A stretch of 64,000 nucleotides of DNA, taken from positions 1 to 64,000 of the forward strand of contig JAMLHW010000020.1 in NCBI GenBank assembly GCA_023954475.1. Reading direction: 5' to 3'. Positions 24,467 to 32,751 of the stretch are shown piece after piece. Position 1 is the first letter of the stretch. Each line of letters opens with the position of its first letter. The notes beneath the pieces are model-generated. The model saw only the letters and a list, made by a program, of their open reading frames with translations, was not told the DNA's origin and ran no database searches. Made by a program: the position numbers and the translations under genes. Origin of the DNA: Anaerolineae bacterium (GTDB taxonomy: Bacteria; Chloroflexota; Anaerolineae; Promineifilales; Promineifilaceae).

Positions 24467-26338
24467 ATGCCTGTCTTGCCCGGTGAACTCCTTGTCAAGC
24501 GCTATCGAATTGTCAGTCTGCTCGGCAGCGGGCAATCGGGTGCTGTTTATCGCGCATGGGATTCGGCCGATAAGCGCGATGTGGCGCTCAAAGAACTCCG
24601 CGATGACGATCCGGAGACACAGCAGCTTTTCCGCGAAGAAGCACGCCGTCTTAGCCGTGTTCACCATCCGCAACTGCCGCGCGTATTTGACCATTTTTAC
24701 CTGGACGAAGTTGGCAACTATCTCGTCGCCGAATACATTGACGGCGTCAATTTGCAGAGCTTGATTGACCAGTACGGTCCACTGCCGCCTGAATTTGTCG
24801 TGCCGGTGTTGCAGAAGGTGAGCAAACCACTGACCCATTTGCATACGCACGATCTCCTGCATCTGGACGTGAAGCCGGCCAATGTCCGCATTCGGCCGAA
24901 TGGCGATGTCTTCCTTGTCGATAGTGGGCTGGCCGGTCTCGGCATTCCGGTCGGCAACAGCGGCTACGCTGCGCCCGAACAGCAAACACAGGCTGATGTC
25001 TCACTGCGATCGGACATATACAGCCTCGGTGCGACGCTTTACTCGGCGCTAACGGCGCAGAAACCGGTCGATGCGTTGCGTCATCGCAGTGGTTTGGAAT
25101 ATTTGCGGCCCGCCCGCGAAATCAATCCTGACATCCCACCGTATTTGTCTGCTGTCGCTGCACGGGCAATGTCGTTGCAGCCGGGTGCGCGGTTTGATTC
25201 GGCCGAAAAATTCGCCGACGCCCTGGCCAGCCCCAATGCCGTTCCCGCACAGGCTACCGCCGTGCCGCTGCGTAAAGCAGATACTGCTCCCGGCCCGCCG
25301 CGCCGCCGCGCCGTCAATCGCCGTCGTCAAATCGAACAGCGCACCATCATCGCTTTGCTCGTCATTCTCATCGGCGTCATCGCTATTGGCTCCGCCATTT
25401 CGTTCTTCAACCTGCAATTTGGCGGCGAAGTGACCGAAGCAGAAGCGACCGCGACGCTGCAATCCCAGGTTGCCGCAGCACTCACCGAAATCGCGCCTAC
25501 CGCGACGCCGACACCGGAGCCGACGGTGCCGCCGACGCCGACGCCAGAGCCGTTTGTCCACGAACCGACGGGCGCACGCATGATTTTTATCCCCGCCGAC
25601 GAATTCATCATGGGACGCGATGAGCCGGAAGAAGAAAGTGAACTCGTCATTTCTGTCAACGACGACGAGATGCCGGCCCATCCCATTCGACTGGAAGAGT
25701 TTTTCATCGATGAAACCGAAGTGACCAACGAGCAATACCGCATTTGCGTCGATGAAGGCGGCTGTTCTCCGCCGCAAAGCCCAAATGCATCGTATCATCC
25801 GTCGTATTACGGCGATCCGGCGTTCGATGATTATCCTGTGATCTACGTCACCTGGTATCAGGCGGACGCATTTTGCGAATGGCGCGACGCCCGTCTGCCG
25901 ACAGAGGCGGAATGGGAATATGCAGCCGGCTATGATGCGGCAGCCGGTGAAAAATTGATCTACCCGTGGGGACTGATTTTTGACGGGACATTGCTCAACT
26001 TTTGTGACAGTAATTGTCCGCGCGGCACGGCAGAATGGGATGACGGTCATCGCGACACCGCGCCGGTCACGTCATATCCGGATGGACGTTCGCCGTTTGG
26101 CGCGTACAATATGTCAGGCAATGTCATGGAATGGGTCGGCGATTGGTACAGCACGGAGTATTATGCACAATCGGCCGAGATTAATCCATACGGCCCGACG
26201 ACAGGCGAAGCCAAAGTGATTCGCGGCGGCTCATGGCTGTCGGATGCAGACAATATTGGTGTCACAAGACGCACGCGCTACGTGCCGGAAGTGTCGCGTG
26301 CCACGCTTGGCTTTCGCTGTGCCATGACGCCGCAATAG
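24467..26338 (+). CDS. Membrane Ser/Thr kinase fused to FGE-sulfatase (SUMF1-like) domain
   Basis: The 623-residue protein has four parts. A cytoplasmic kinase domain (1-270) carries LGSGQSGAVY, K42, HLDVKPAN (132-139) and DSG in place of DFG (152-154). One membrane segment lies at about 293-314, and a T/P-rich linker at 341-365. An extracellular FGE/SUMF1-type domain (367-620) contains MIFIPADEFIMG, DETEVTNEQY, RLPTEAEWEYAA, GNVMEWVGDWY, RGGSW and LGFRC. In true formylglycine-generating enzymes two cysteines precede the GFRC end; here that place reads TRRTRYVPE, so the domain is probably a binding or structural module. It sits directly after the degenerate kinase gene with its own promoter. 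Confidence 0.9.
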   Translation: MPVLPGELLVKRYRIVSLLGSGQSGAVYRAWDSADKRDVALKELRDDDPETQQLFREEARRLSRVHHPQLPRVFDHFYLDEVGNYLVAEYIDGVNLQSLIDQYGPLPPEFVVPVLQKVSKPLTHLHTHDLLHLDVKPANVRIRPNGDVFLVDSGLAGLGIPVGNSGYAAPEQQTQADVSLRSDIYSLGATLYSALTAQKPVDALRHRSGLEYLRPAREINPDIPPYLSAVAARAMSLQPGARFDSAEKFADALASPNAVPAQATAVPLRKADTAPGPPRRRAVNRRRQIEQRTIIALLVILIGVIAIGSAISFFNLQFGGEVTEAEATATLQSQVAAALTEIAPTATPTPEPTVPPTPTPEPFVHEPTGARMIFIPADEFIMGRDEPEEESELVISVNDDEMPAHPIRLEEFFIDETEVTNEQYRICVDEGGCSPPQSPNASYHPSYYGDPAFDDYPVIYVTWYQADAFCEWRDARLPTEAEWEYAAGYDAAAGEKLIYPWGLIFDGTLLNFCDSNCPRGTAEWDDGHRDTAPVTSYPDGRSPFGAYNMSGNVMEWVGDWYSTEYYAQSAEINPYGPTTGEAKVIRGGSWLSDADNIGVTRRTRYVPEVSRATLGFRCAMTPQ

Positions 26339-26343
26339 ATTTT

Positions 26344-26377
26344 CAGAAACCGGGTTTCTGTCAGAAACGCCGTTTCT
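26344..26377. repeat. Two tandem AGAAAC/GTTTCT hairpins before rph
   Basis: CAGAAAC-CGG-GTTTCTG (26344-26360) and AGAAAC-GCC-GTTTCT (26363-26377) follow each other directly. A longer relative (AGAAACCGAG ... CCCGGTTTCT) lies at 42222. They may serve as terminator elements or belong to a dispersed repeat family. Confidence 0.6.
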
Positions 26378-26399
26378 TGCGACGGTAAAACAAGGAATC

Positions 26400-27161
26400 A
26401 TGATGACTTCAGAACAAACGCGATCAGATGGCCGCGCAGCAGACCAACTTCGGCCGATTACATTCGAACTCAACTATACCAAATGGGCTGAAGGGTCTGT
26501 TATGGCGAAATTCGGTGACACGCACGTTTTGTGCAATGTCACCGTCGATGAGCGTGTGCCGCGCTGGTTACACCAAAGCGAAAGCAAACATGGTTGGGTA
26601 ACCGCCGAATACGCCATGCTGCCGCGCAGCACCAACGATCGTTTGCAGCGGGAGCAGCGCTGGCCGAAAGGGCGAACGATGGAAATATCGCGGTTAATCG
26701 GCCGAAGTTTGCGCATGGCAGTCGATTTGCGCCGCTTGGGCATGCGCCAGTTGATCGTCGATTGCGATGTGATTCAGGCCGACGGCGGTACGCGTACCGC
26801 AGCGATCAGCGGATCATGGGTAGCGGCGCAACTGGCACTGCAATCGCTGATCGCTGAAGGTAAAGTATCAAAAAGCGTCTTCCGCTACCAAATCGCGGCG
26901 ATCAGCGTCGGCATCATCGATGGCGTGCCGTTGCTCGACCTGGCCTACGATGAAGATGTACGTGCCGATACTGATTTGAATCTGGTGATGACAGCGGACG
27001 GACGCGTGATCGAAGTGCAGGGAACGGCCGAAAAAGCACCATTTAGCTGGTCAGAGCTAAACGATTTGCTTAAGCTGGGTCGCGCAGGTATCCAAAAACT
27101 GACAGAACTCCAAACAGCCGTTTTGCCGGTAGACGCGACGGATGAATCAGATACCGTTTGA
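26400..27161 (+). CDS. rph: Ribonuclease PH
   Basis: RNase PH is a phosphate-dependent 3'-5' exonuclease that trims tRNA precursors. The 253-residue product shows RSDGRAADQLRPI at the start, AKFGDTHVLCNVTV, WVTAEYAMLPRST, the phosphate-binding EISRLIGRSLR stretch, the metal-site region DCDVIQADGGTRTAAI, and VPLLDLAYDEDV, all expected. Two ATG codons are adjacent (26400 and 26403). The end overlaps the longest reading of cofD by 20 nt. It starts a same-strand run of four genes (rph, cofD, cofC, thioesterase) with overlapping ends, very likely one operon. Confidence 0.96.
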   Translation: MMTSEQTRSDGRAADQLRPITFELNYTKWAEGSVMAKFGDTHVLCNVTVDERVPRWLHQSESKHGWVTAEYAMLPRSTNDRLQREQRWPKGRTMEISRLIGRSLRMAVDLRRLGMRQLIVDCDVIQADGGTRTAAISGSWVAAQLALQSLIAEGKVSKSVFRYQIAAISVGIIDGVPLLDLAYDEDVRADTDLNLVMTADGRVIEVQGTAEKAPFSWSELNDLLKLGRAGIQKLTELQTAVLPVDATDESDTV

Positions 27162-28140
27162 CAAATGGCATGACCACATGACGACAGCGCCTGAAACCAC
27201 AATGGGAATCAACTATGTCGTGCTGGCCGGTGGCGGTGGTGGCGCGCGGCTGGTCGATGGTCTGGCACAAATCGTGCCACCTGACGATCTGACCATTATC
27301 GGCAACACCGGCGATGACTTCGTGCATATGGGTCTGCATATCAGCCCGGACATGGATACGTTGCTCTACACGCTGGCAGGCGTCACCAATCAAGAAACGG
27401 GCTGGGGGCGTGCCGGCGAGACGTGGCATGCGCTGGACGCCGTGCGCGCACTCGGTGGGCCGGACTGGTTTAATCTGGGTGACATTGACCTGGGTACGCA
27501 TCTCACGCGGACCCATTTGTTGGCGCAGGGCATGACGCTGACTGCGGTGACGGCACAGTTTTGTGCCAAACTGGGCGTGCAGCCATGCTTGCTGCCCATG
27601 GCCGACAGCACTGTAGCGACGTTGATCGAAACACCAGACGGGATGTTGCCGTTTCAGGAATGGTTTGTCAAAGAACGCTGGCAGCCGGAAGTCGTACGGG
27701 TACATTTGCCGGACACGGCACGGACGACACGACAAGCCGCCACTGCAGTGGAAAAGGCGGATGTGGTGATTATCGCACCGTCGAATCCGTTTTTGAGTAT
27801 TGATCCGATTTTGAATGCGTATCCGCTGCAGCCGATCATTGCTGATAACTGCCCGGTTGTCATCGCCGTTTCGCCGATTATCGGTGGTGACGCGGTCAAG
27901 GGGCCGACTGCCAAAATGCTGCGCGACTGGAACATGGCTGTCTCACCGGCAACCGTTGCAGCGTATTATGACGAGTTGCTCACCGGTTTCATCTACGACA
28001 TACGTGATGCCGGCGCTGTGCCTGCACGGGACGATTTGATGACGGTGACGACTGATACGTGGATGCGTAATCGGGCGGATCGTGTGCGCCTGGCTCGTGA
28101 TGTTGTCGCGTTTGCCACACAGCAATTGGAAATGTCATGA
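27142..28140 (+). CDS. cofD: 2-phospho-L-lactate transferase (F420 biosynthesis)
   Basis: CofD joins the phospholactyl (or phosphoenolpyruvyl) group to the deazaflavin Fo to make the F420 core. Diagnostic stretches are YVVLAGGGGGARLVDGLAQI, IGNTGDDF-HMGLHISPDMDTLLYTLAG, WFNLGDIDLGTHL-RTHLL, IIAPSNPFLSIDPIL and VSPIIGGDAVKGPTAKML. The coordinates use the longest frame (332 residues). ATG codons at 27178 and 27202 are also possible, and the latter matches the usual family start just before the glycine loop. The stop overlaps cofC by 4 nt (ATGA). Deazaflavin synthesis genes (cofG/cofH, fbiC) are not in the window. Confidence 0.94.
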   Translation: MNQIPFDKWHDHMTTAPETTMGINYVVLAGGGGGARLVDGLAQIVPPDDLTIIGNTGDDFVHMGLHISPDMDTLLYTLAGVTNQETGWGRAGETWHALDAVRALGGPDWFNLGDIDLGTHLTRTHLLAQGMTLTAVTAQFCAKLGVQPCLLPMADSTVATLIETPDGMLPFQEWFVKERWQPEVVRVHLPDTARTTRQAATAVEKADVVIIAPSNPFLSIDPILNAYPLQPIIADNCPVVIAVSPIIGGDAVKGPTAKMLRDWNMAVSPATVAAYYDELLTGFIYDIRDAGAVPARDDLMTVTTDTWMRNRADRVRLARDVVAFATQQLEMS

Positions 28141-28763
28141 TGCAAGCCGAAGTTGTGTGGGTGGTTGTGCCGGTCAAACCTTTGGCGCAAAGCAAGAGCC
28201 GGTTGGCCGAACTACTTTCGGCCGAATCCCGTGCCATGTTAACCCGTTCCCTGCTCACCCATCTCCTCGTCACCATCGAACAATCGGCAGCAGTTGCGCA
28301 GACGCTCGTTGTCACCCGCGACCCTGATGTGGCCGAATTGGCGCGCACGTTTGGTGCTCGTGTCTTCAGCGAAGAAGATCCGCTCGATTTGAACGTCGCC
28401 GTCACAAGTGCGGTTGAACTGGCGCAGCAGCGCGGTGCAATGACGACGATGGTCCTGCCGTCTGATTTGCCTTTTATTACGCCACAGGACATTCACAATC
28501 TGCTTGCCGTCGACGCAAACGTCGTATTGTGCCCCGACCGGCACAATTCCGGCACCAATGCGCTCGTGCTGCGCAGTGCTAACGGATTTGTGTTCCAATA
28601 TGGTAAGGACAGTTTCCATCTGCACTTGGCTGAGGCGGCACGGCAGGGCGTTTCGGCCGAAATATGTCGTTCACCGGGCGTGCGTTTCGACCTCGATACG
28701 GAAGAAGATTGGCAGCAATATCAACAACAGATCAAACATGAAAAACAAGCAACCGAACTCTGA
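28137..28763 (+). CDS. cofC: 2-phospho-L-lactate guanylyltransferase (F420 biosynthesis)
   Basis: CofC activates phospholactate (or PEP) with GTP to give the substrate that CofD uses, so the two adjacent genes catalyse consecutive steps. The 208-residue protein has the nucleotidyltransferase start WVVVPVKPLAQSKSRLAELLS, a TLVVTRDPDVAELA strand, VLPSDLPFITPQDI, CPDRHNSGTNALVLR and a FHLHLAEA end, all typical. Its start (ATGATG at 28137) overlaps the cofD stop. The last codons overlap the thioesterase start by 26 nt. TCGGCCGA occurs twice (LSAES and VSAEI). Confidence 0.94.
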   Translation: MMQAEVVWVVVPVKPLAQSKSRLAELLSAESRAMLTRSLLTHLLVTIEQSAAVAQTLVVTRDPDVAELARTFGARVFSEEDPLDLNVAVTSAVELAQQRGAMTTMVLPSDLPFITPQDIHNLLAVDANVVLCPDRHNSGTNALVLRSANGFVFQYGKDSFHLHLAEAARQGVSAEICRSPGVRFDLDTEEDWQQYQQQIKHEKQATEL

Positions 28764-29205
28764 CGATTGTTTCATCTGTGGGCGCAACAATCCGGTTGGC
28801 CTGCACATGACATTTTACGACAACGGCGAAAATGAGGTTGTCTCGGAATACGAGGTTGCCGATTGCTACAACAGTTATCCGGGTATCGTGCATGGCGGCA
28901 TTGTGGCGGCGATGCTGGATGAAGTGGTGGGGCGGGTGGCGATGATTGGTGACCATCACCATTTTATGATGACGGCAAAAATGGAAGTGAAGTATCGCCA
29001 GCCTGTACCAACGGAAACGAAATTGCAGATTATCGGCCGAATTGTGCGTTTACGCGGTCGGATTGGCAAAGCGGTCGGCGAAATACGACTGCCTGACAAC
29101 TCCATCGTCGCTGAAGCAGAGCTGACTATTGTCGACGTGCCGCCTGACATGGTTGCCGGAGTAGATGTGGCGGCTCTGGGTTGGCGCGTCGATCCCGATT
29201 ACTAA
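28738..29205 (+). CDS. Hotdog-fold thioesterase (PaaI type)
   Basis: The 155-residue protein begins MKNKQPNSDDCFICGRNNPVGLHMTFYDNG, with the CFICGxxNPxGL opening common to one branch of PaaI-like acyl-CoA thioesterases. It contains the hotdog catalytic region YPGIVHGGIVAAMLDEVVGRVAM (HGG followed by an acidic residue in the helix), then AKMEVKYRQPVPTETKLQIIGRIV. The ATG at 28738 lies inside the 3' end of cofC; a longer frame starting in cofC is a shadow. The position suggests cotranscription with the F420 genes, but no functional tie is known. The acyl substrate is unknown. Confidence 0.88.
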   Translation: MKNKQPNSDDCFICGRNNPVGLHMTFYDNGENEVVSEYEVADCYNSYPGIVHGGIVAAMLDEVVGRVAMIGDHHHFMMTAKMEVKYRQPVPTETKLQIIGRIVRLRGRIGKAVGEIRLPDNSIVAEAELTIVDVPPDMVAGVDVAALGWRVDPDY

Positions 29206-29282
29206 ACGGTATGATCAGCACCACCTCAGGTTGAACAGCCCTCAAACTTGTCGGTGCCGGCATCGAATGGTGACAGGCCTGA

Positions 29283-29291
29283 TGATATAAT
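29283..29291 (+). promoter_or_regulatory. Extended -10 promoter of the lipoprotein gene
   Basis: TGATATAAT is an exact TGn-TATAAT, 29 bp before the ATG at 29321; AGAGGAGG lies between them. Confidence 0.6.
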
Positions 29292-29320
29292 CATTGTGTA
29301 ACGGCAAAAGAGGAGGCATT

Positions 29321-29758
29321 ATGCACAACAAATTACGGTTTCCGGCTTTTCCATTACTCATAATCATCACTGTGATGTTACTCTCGGGCTGTGGTCTGTT
29401 TGGGGGCGAATTGCAGATGGGCGATAGCGCATCGCCGCTGCCGCCTGGCCCGGCTTATGCAGTATGCAGCGAGGCGTGCTTGAACCAGGGGCAATGTGGA
29501 GAGGCGAAACCAGTTGGTCAGGATGCGTTTGTGGCTGTCCTGGCCAATAGCTCAGGCCCGGCAACACAGACGCACACAAATCTGACGGCAGCTAACAGTG
29601 AAGTCACGATTTTGGAATCACGACCGGAGACGATGCAGTTGGTTGCCGATCCCAATTCCCTGTTCACACTGCAATTCTACAATGTAACGATAACGGCTCG
29701 CGACAACGCGGTTGTGTGGATTCCGGGTTGGTGTATTGCTAATCAAACCATTGAGTGA
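29321..29758 (+). CDS. Small lipoprotein, unknown
   Basis: The 145-residue product has a lipoprotein signal peptide (MHNKLRFPAFPLLIIITVMLLSGCG) with Cys about residue 24 as the lipid site. The mature part has four further cysteines (VCSEACLNQGQCGEA and WCIAN), probably in disulfides, and beta-rich spacing (FVAVLANSS, TLQFYNVTITA). A strong AGAGGAGG site fixes the start. I do not recognise the family. It is closed by a clear bidirectional terminator at 29782 and is transcribed toward the large META lipoprotein gene. Confidence 0.8.
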   Translation: MHNKLRFPAFPLLIIITVMLLSGCGLFGGELQMGDSASPLPPGPAYAVCSEACLNQGQCGEAKPVGQDAFVAVLANSSGPATQTHTNLTAANSEVTILESRPETMQLVADPNSLFTLQFYNVTITARDNAVVWIPGWCIANQTIE

Positions 29759-29781
29759 CCGGAGATACCCGGCGCAAATGA

Positions 29782-29816
29782 AAAAGATCCGTGTTTTTTG
29801 GACACGGATCTTTTTT
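29782..29816. terminator. Bidirectional terminator
   Basis: GATCCGTGT-TTTTTGG-ACACGGATC has a perfect 9-bp stem extended by A/T tracts on both sides. It serves the lipoprotein gene on the plus strand and probably the converging META gene on the minus strand. Confidence 0.9.
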
Positions 29817-29871
29817 GCATTTTAGTGCTTATTGCAAGCACTGAACTGATCTAACTTGTGCCAAATTCGGT

Positions 29872-32631
29872 TTATGCGCCACCCTCAACTGAACTGAAGC
29901 GCATTGTGCCGCTGTCGGCGAACAGATCGATGAACAGATTGCCATCCTGTGTGAAGTAGATGGCGGCTGCATTCAGACTTTGAATGTACAGCGTGTCAAG
30001 TGATTCTTCGCCACAGAACGCCTGTGTTGTGAACAGAATCTCGATGGTGATATTGCTGCCGTCGATGGTGTAGTTGCCGCCGCCGGAGTTACAGTCGGCC
30101 TGGATGCTAACTGTGCCGTCGGGATTGAGCAGCAGCAGGTAGCTTTCAGGTGTCGGAACGACTGTTTCTTCGACAGGCGTTGTCAAGGATTCCCATTTCC
30201 AGACAACATCGATGACTTCGACTACCGCTTCATCCTCTGCGGCTGTGTCATCTTCGGCCGAAACAGCTGTGAAGTGCATTGTGCCGCCGTCAGCCATCAG
30301 ATCGATGTAGAGATCACCGTCTTGCGTGAAGTAGATGGCGGCTGCGCCCAACGCCGCCAGGAACGTCTGATCCAGCGATTCCTCGCCACAGAACGCCAAC
30401 GTGGTTGGGCCGGTCAGATCGAATGTAATGTTGCTGCCGTCAATGGTATAGGTTGCACTGCCGACATTGCAATCGGCCGAATAGTTGAACGTGCCGTCTT
30501 CATTGAGCGTCATGGTGTACGCTTCCGGATTGGGAACCGTTACAGTTTCCACCGGCGTCGTCAAGTCAACCCATTGCCAGGTAACGCCAACGATTGTTTC
30601 TGAGGCTTCTTCGTCGCTGCTATCGGCCGAATCACCGGCTACATAACTCATATTGCCCGCATCCGCCATCAAATTGAGCACGAGACCGCCATTATCATCA
30701 AAAACGTAAGAGACGACATTGCTCAGATTCAGCAGGTATTGATCACTGTAAGAATCATCGCCACAGTACAATGTGATCGATGGGCCAAGCTCCAGTGTGA
30801 GCGAGTTGCCATCTACGGTGTAAGTGCCTTCAGTACCTTTACAGTCGGCCATAGCCGTAAACGTGCCGTCATCATTCAGCAACAGCGTGTACAGATCGCT
30901 GGGTGCAAAATTGATCTCCGAATCATCGCTGCCGGCAAACTGCGTGAATAGCCAGGTCGTATTGGTCAACTGAGGCTCGGCAGGTTGATCGGCACCGGCA
31001 CTTTCTTCTGTGTCTGTTACTTCTTCACTCGACACGAGTACCAGTTCATCGCCTTCGAGTGCATACGTATTGATCACATGTTGTGTTGGGCAGCAAAGCG
31101 GATCATCGGGGCCAGACTGGACCATATCAACCACGATATTGCCGTCCACGATGTCAACTGAATTGACCTGAACCCGGTCGCCCAGCGGCGTTGTCGCCAC
31201 ATTGGTCAACTGCCCATCCTGCGGCACGACAACAGCCAAATCGTAGAATGTGCCGCTGCCACCCGGATCAGTTACCAGCACAACAGCTGCACCCTTTTGC
31301 CCGGTGCTCAATTCACCGTAAGCCACGTCATCCGTGAGCATTACAGTTGTCATGGTCGCCGAATCAGGTGCAGCTTCTTCAGTGTAAACGCCGTCTTGCA
31401 ATGGTGCTTCGCCGGACGCAGTAAATTCGCTTTGGTAAGTCACATTGCCGAGTGCGGCAAGCAGCAAGGCGTTGACAACATCCTGATTGCTGGTGCGATA
31501 CGATGCCATCAATGAACCGTCTGCGTCGCGTAATTCGAGGTCATTGCCTCTGATCGAGTAGACAGCGGCGTTTTGAATCGCAGCCAGATATTGTGACTCC
31601 TGATCCATGATGCCGTCCGGCTCGGCGCAAGCTTTGCGCGTGGTCAGAGCAGGGCCAATGGTAATGGCGTCACCATCGGTTTCGTAGGTGCTGCTGTAGT
31701 TGTTGCAGCCTGCAGAGCCGGAAAGATTGCCCTTCTCATCGAAGTCTGCCGTAACGTTGACGCCTGCCAGTGCAGAGACAGCACCACCCTTCCCGTTATT
31801 GTAAAATGTCATGATCCAGGTCTGGCCGGCCAGCGAGAGCGGCTCGGTCGCCACGTAGGATACGACTGTTTGGCCGTCGGCATTGTTAAAGACGAGTTGA
31901 TTGTCACCTACGGTGTAGATAGCAGCGCTTTCTAGTGCTGCGAAATAAGCAGATTCTTGCGCCATTACTTGTTGCGGTTGGCAGAGCATCATTGTCGAGC
32001 CGATAGGTCCAATGGTGATGGTGTCGCCTTCAACGACATAGGAGCCGAAGTAGTTGTTGCAGCCACCGGCACCGTTGATTTCGCCTTGGGTAAATTCGGC
32101 CGTTACTTCAGTTCCGGGTGTGGCAATGGCGTCTTGTGTTGCTCCCTCACTGTCCATGTAGGAGACCATCTGCCATAATGTGCCTTCGAGAGCCGTGGTT
32201 GTCTCGGCAGCAGCGTCTGTAGTTGTCGTTTCGGTGGTGTCCGTTGTTGCGGTTGTGTCGGTTTCGGCCGAAACAGGCGTTTTGCTCACTTGCTCGACCA
32301 ATGTCCATTGAATGGAACTGGCATCGGCGGGCGGATTTGGATCCACCGTCTCGTTCACCACCAACTCGTACTCGTACCCCGGCTCGAAAGTGAATCCGAC
32401 AATCGGTTGGTACCACAGCGTGTACTCATCCTCTGGATTTTCTTTGACCAGTAGACATTGTTGTGGCGCTACGCCCACGCAGTCAACCATTTCCGGGCCC
32501 ACATAGATAGTCTTTTCAACACCTCCCTCTGATTCAGAATCAGTTGGGGTTAGCCCGAGGCTGTCACAAGCTGCAAGTGCTATAACACCTGCAAACAATA
32601 ACATCAATAATGTAACCAATCGTATTTTCAT
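29872..32631 (-). CDS. Lipoprotein with five META-type domains
   Basis: This 919-residue protein begins with a lipobox signal (MKIRLVTLLMLLFAGVIALAACDS). By eye it holds five META/HslJ-like units. Units 1 and 2 (about 145-255 and 260-385) are close to HslJ, with GCNNYFGSY or GCNNYSSTY and the ESAYFAALESAAIY / ESQYLAAIQNAAVY helix. A stretch of about 150 residues without clear relatives follows. Units 3-5 (about 555-665, 680-790, 805-915) share ADCNxGxxxYTIDGSNI, FCGEESL and AAIYFTQDG-L-IDLMAD. HslJ-type domains are linked with heat and novobiocin tolerance in E. coli, but the role of multi-META lipoproteins is unknown. It is probably displayed outside the membrane. Units 4 and 5 look recently duplicated. 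Confidence 0.88.
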   Translation of the reverse strand: MKIRLVTLLMLLFAGVIALAACDSLGLTPTDSESEGGVEKTIYVGPEMVDCVGVAPQQCLLVKENPEDEYTLWYQPIVGFTFEPGYEYELVVNETVDPNPPADASSIQWTLVEQVSKTPVSAETDTTATTDTTETTTTDAAAETTTALEGTLWQMVSYMDSEGATQDAIATPGTEVTAEFTQGEINGAGGCNNYFGSYVVEGDTITIGPIGSTMMLCQPQQVMAQESAYFAALESAAIYTVGDNQLVFNNADGQTVVSYVATEPLSLAGQTWIMTFYNNGKGGAVSALAGVNVTADFDEKGNLSGSAGCNNYSSTYETDGDAITIGPALTTRKACAEPDGIMDQESQYLAAIQNAAVYSIRGNDLELRDADGSLMASYRTSNQDVVNALLLAALGNVTYQSEFTASGEAPLQDGVYTEEAAPDSATMTTVMLTDDVAYGELSTGQKGAAVVLVTDPGGSGTFYDLAVVVPQDGQLTNVATTPLGDRVQVNSVDIVDGNIVVDMVQSGPDDPLCCPTQHVINTYALEGDELVLVSSEEVTDTEESAGADQPAEPQLTNTTWLFTQFAGSDDSEINFAPSDLYTLLLNDDGTFTAMADCKGTEGTYTVDGNSLTLELGPSITLYCGDDSYSDQYLLNLSNVVSYVFDDNGGLVLNLMADAGNMSYVAGDSADSSDEEASETIVGVTWQWVDLTTPVETVTVPNPEAYTMTLNEDGTFNYSADCNVGSATYTIDGSNITFDLTGPTTLAFCGEESLDQTFLAALGAAAIYFTQDGDLYIDLMADGGTMHFTAVSAEDDTAAEDEAVVEVIDVVWKWESLTTPVEETVVPTPESYLLLLNPDGTVSIQADCNSGGGNYTIDGSNITIEILFTTQAFCGEESLDTLYIQSLNAAAIYFTQDGNLFIDLFADSGTMRFSSVEGGA

Positions 32632-32751
32632 GCTTCTACCTCTTTATCTATTACTTGCACTGTGAAGTGCTTATTGTCTCCAAAAGAACGTTCAACAGAG
32701 TCATTATGTTGCCGTTCTCATCCCGCACTCAGTTAATAAATCTGACCACCG

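Noticed and set aside
24461-25004. Antisense readings opposite the kinase-FGE gene
   Set aside because: The kinase domain on the plus strand is complete with all motifs; the antisense frames show no family features.
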